Assembly: GCF_000972845.2 (NCBI RefSeq)
Contig: NC_040022.1
Location: 124,001 to 188,000, forward strand
Direction: 5' to 3'
Origin: Larimichthys crocea
Taxonomy: Eukaryota; Chordata; Actinopteri; Sciaenidae
DNA length: 64,000 bases
Under the pieces are notes generated by a model. It searched no databases, was not told the DNA's origin, and saw only the letters and a list, made by a program, of their open reading frames with translations. The position numbers were made by a program, and so were the translations under genes. This document shows, in pieces, positions 62,279 through 64,000 of this stretch (positions within the stretch are counted from its first letter, which is position 1; the number at the start of each line of letters is the position of its first letter).

Positions 62279-62705
62279 TCACATGGAGTCCCCTCCCCCT
62301 GTCAGGTGATCCACCGGGAGGAAGGAGCTGATTGGAGAAGGGCTGCTGATCCTCCCCGCCTCGGTGCCACTGGGGCTCCCCCACAGGCTACTGGAATAGT
62401 TGGGCCCGCCCCAGAGAGAGGAGCTGTGGAGATCGCTGCTGTTCCATTGGTTGGGTTCAGGAGCGCGGCTGGGAAAGGGGTGAGACTGATCCATTCTGCT
62501 CTGAGAAGAGCCAATGGTCTGCCAGCCAGAGGAGGGAGTGGCCAATGACTGCCCTTGTGCAAAGAAACGGTTGATTTCCTCCTCGCTGGCAAACTCAGCT
62601 AGAATAGTAGTGTTCCCCAAAACACACCTGTAGAGGGACGACAGGTGAGACACACAGCATGAGTGAGGGCTGCTCCAAAAAACAAACAGCCACGATCAAA
62701 ACATT

Positions 62706-62753
<48 letters not shown>

Positions 62754-63943
62754 CAAGAAACTGAGTAACTCTGTGTTTAATCCAACTTTATTTTTGGATG
62801 ATCCAATGTTCGGTGGTGGAAACACTTATTTAACAAATCAGACATTACACCGAATCATTGTAGGGTTCTGTAGCAGTGACTGACCAAATACAGGATGACT
62901 GCCTTAATACAGAAAAGGTAAACGTAGAGTGTCTGTGTCTATTGTCCTTACATGTGCAGGCTCTTCTGGGCCTTGGCGGCCTCATCCTTGGAGCTGTAGC
63001 ATACCACGGCGTTACCGTGCGGCAGGTTGAGGTGGAATGTGATCAGAGGGCCGTGCTGCATGCACAAAGTCCTCAGGGTAGAGCCGTCAATCTGTGACAC
63101 ACACACGGGGGATTAACAGGGACACTTAAGCAACTGTTAATGATTGATTTTGTTTCTTAGTTTCACATTTAACAAATCTAACGCTAAAAATCAAGTTTGT
63201 AAGTGGGGGGAGCTATTTTGTATTTAGAATTCCACTTTACAACTCCATAAAAAACAAAAATGTTTGATTAAATGTTATATTTATGTACGTGCATGTACCT
63301 GAGGTGTGAGATTTTTCAGAACGAGCCATTGGGTTCTCCCTGAGCTGCTGCTGTCACCCCAACTGGAACCTGACAAAACGCAGAGTGGAATCACGGTTAG
63401 AAGAAGATAATGAGCATTTTAAGAATATTGACAAAAACTTAAACAAATCCCAGTTATTCAAACATTACGACAGGTAGTATAGTATGTGTGCGTCTCCCTC
63501 TGCTCTTACCAGGTGTGTATCTGGACTCAGTGGAGCCCCACCCTCCCAGCCTCAGGGCAGAGCCGTCCCAGCCGGAGGAGGCAGAGCTGGGCTTCTGGCT
63601 GGTGAGGCCGGGTGGTGGTCTGGAGGGGGCCGCCACAGACAGCGCTTTGGGAGGCAGGGGGACCTTCCACAGCTCATGGGCCAGGGAGGAGTTGGACACA
63701 GAACCGCCGCCGGGAGACCACTTTGACTCACTGGGTCTGGCTGCAGGGAGAGAAGAGAGATCTGTAAACTCTGTCACTCTGGATATTCAACATTTGAACT
63801 TGGCGAGGAGGCGAAGGCTAAAGAGGAACTCGTACCTGAAGTGCTTTGTGCTGTACTGGTGAGGGAACCGCTGTGGCTGGAGGCACGAATGGATGACCAG
63901 GCACTGTTAGAAGGCATCGTGGTGTTCAGTGATGAGGATGGCC
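62279..63943 (-). CDS. tnrc6a: Trinucleotide repeat-containing gene 6A protein (GW182 family), C-terminal 298 aa, partial
   Basis: Five exons in transcript order: 63836-63943, 63510-63740, 63299-63369, 62952-63091 and 62279-62627 (stop at 62279-62281), all GT-AG with matching phases. The rest lies beyond the right edge; the sequence to 64000 is intron. The product is the C-terminal silencing domain: a serine-rich part with LWKVPLPPK and [13 protein letters not shown], which in this family contacts the CCR4-NOT complex, then an RRM-like domain ([19 protein letters not shown] to [10 protein letters not shown], with the usual loss of RNA-binding aromatics), and a C-terminal tail with dispersed tryptophans ([14 protein letters not shown]) ending GGGDSM. 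GW182 proteins bridge Argonaute to deadenylases and PABP in miRNA silencing. The paralogue choice (6A rather than 6B/6C) rests on neighbourhood with dctn5/ndufab1 and general similarity, so it is less sure than the family. Confidence 0.88.
62710..62750. repeat. (CA)n microsatellite in the last tnrc6a intron
   Basis: An uninterrupted AC run of about 20 units in the intron before the last coding exon, about 85 bp from that exon's acceptor. On the tnrc6a transcript it reads (GU)n. Confidence 0.95.
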
Positions 63944-64000
63944 CTGGGAAACAGAAAAAAAAAAGTTAATGTCTGTGACAGTGTATCAATAGCACCCAGC

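Noticed and set aside
62264..62548. 94-codon plus-strand frame opposite the last tnrc6a exon
   Set aside because: Antisense shadow of a real coding exon with conserved GW182 sequence on the minus strand.
63488..63862. 124-codon plus-strand frame opposite tnrc6a exons
   Set aside because: It crosses a tnrc6a exon-intron boundary and mirrors the coding exon; shadow frame.

Overview
The window is vertebrate nuclear DNA, almost certainly from a teleost and probably a percomorph-type fish. The evidence is GT-AG introns (many under 1 kb), long CA/GT, GA and GATA microsatellites, several interspersed repeats of teleost type, promoters rich in GTTAGC/GCTAGC words, and proteins nearly identical to human orthologues but not mammalian. 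There is no prokaryotic, viral or CRISPR content.

Layout, left to right. (1) 1-5.5 kb: intergenic, with a large inverted repeat at 0.35-1.7 kb and a teleost repeat at 4.06-4.52 kb. (2) 5.5-13.3 kb, plus strand: a small LITAF-domain gene (151 aa, four coding exons, probable 5'-UTR exon near 5.7 kb). (3) 14.5-38.5 kb, minus strand: the complete usp7 gene. All 31 coding exons could be placed with consistent phases, giving 1106 aa. Its introns hold a decayed Tc1-like transposase, other repeats and long polypyrimidine tracts. (4) 40.98-48.8 kb, plus strand: hapstr1 (C16orf72 orthologue), five exons, 290 aa, head to head with usp7. (5) 49.8-52.0 kb, minus strand: dctn5, six exons, 182 aa. (6) 52.6-55.7 kb, plus strand: ndufab1 (mitochondrial acyl carrier protein), four coding exons and a 3'-UTR exon, 156 aa. 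It shares a 557-bp divergent promoter with dctn5, carries a perfect NRF1 palindrome there, and has a hAT-type MITE in intron 1. (7) 56.4-64.0 kb, minus strand: the 3' end of tnrc6a (GW182 family), with five 3'-terminal coding exons and a long probable 3' UTR. The rest of the gene lies beyond the right edge.

Synteny: in human, USP7 and C16orf72 are divergent neighbours on 16p13.2, while NDUFAB1-PALB2-DCTN5 and TNRC6A lie on 16p12. Here the two blocks sit side by side, and there is no room for palb2 between dctn5 and ndufab1. Functionally the genes are housekeeping or regulatory: endosomal membrane adaptor, p53/MDM2 deubiquitinase, HUWE1 partner, dynactin pointed end, mitochondrial ACP/complex I, and miRNA-mediated silencing. 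usp7 and hapstr1 act on overlapping ubiquitin and stress pathways.

I found no evidence of a wholly new biological system. The most interesting non-coding signals are three identical YY1-like 12-mers in hapstr1 intron 1, the TTAGC/GCTAG word clusters around promoters, miR-30 seed matches in the tnrc6a 3' UTR, the NRF1 site overlapping an in-frame upstream ATG of ndufab1, and CTCF-like sites.
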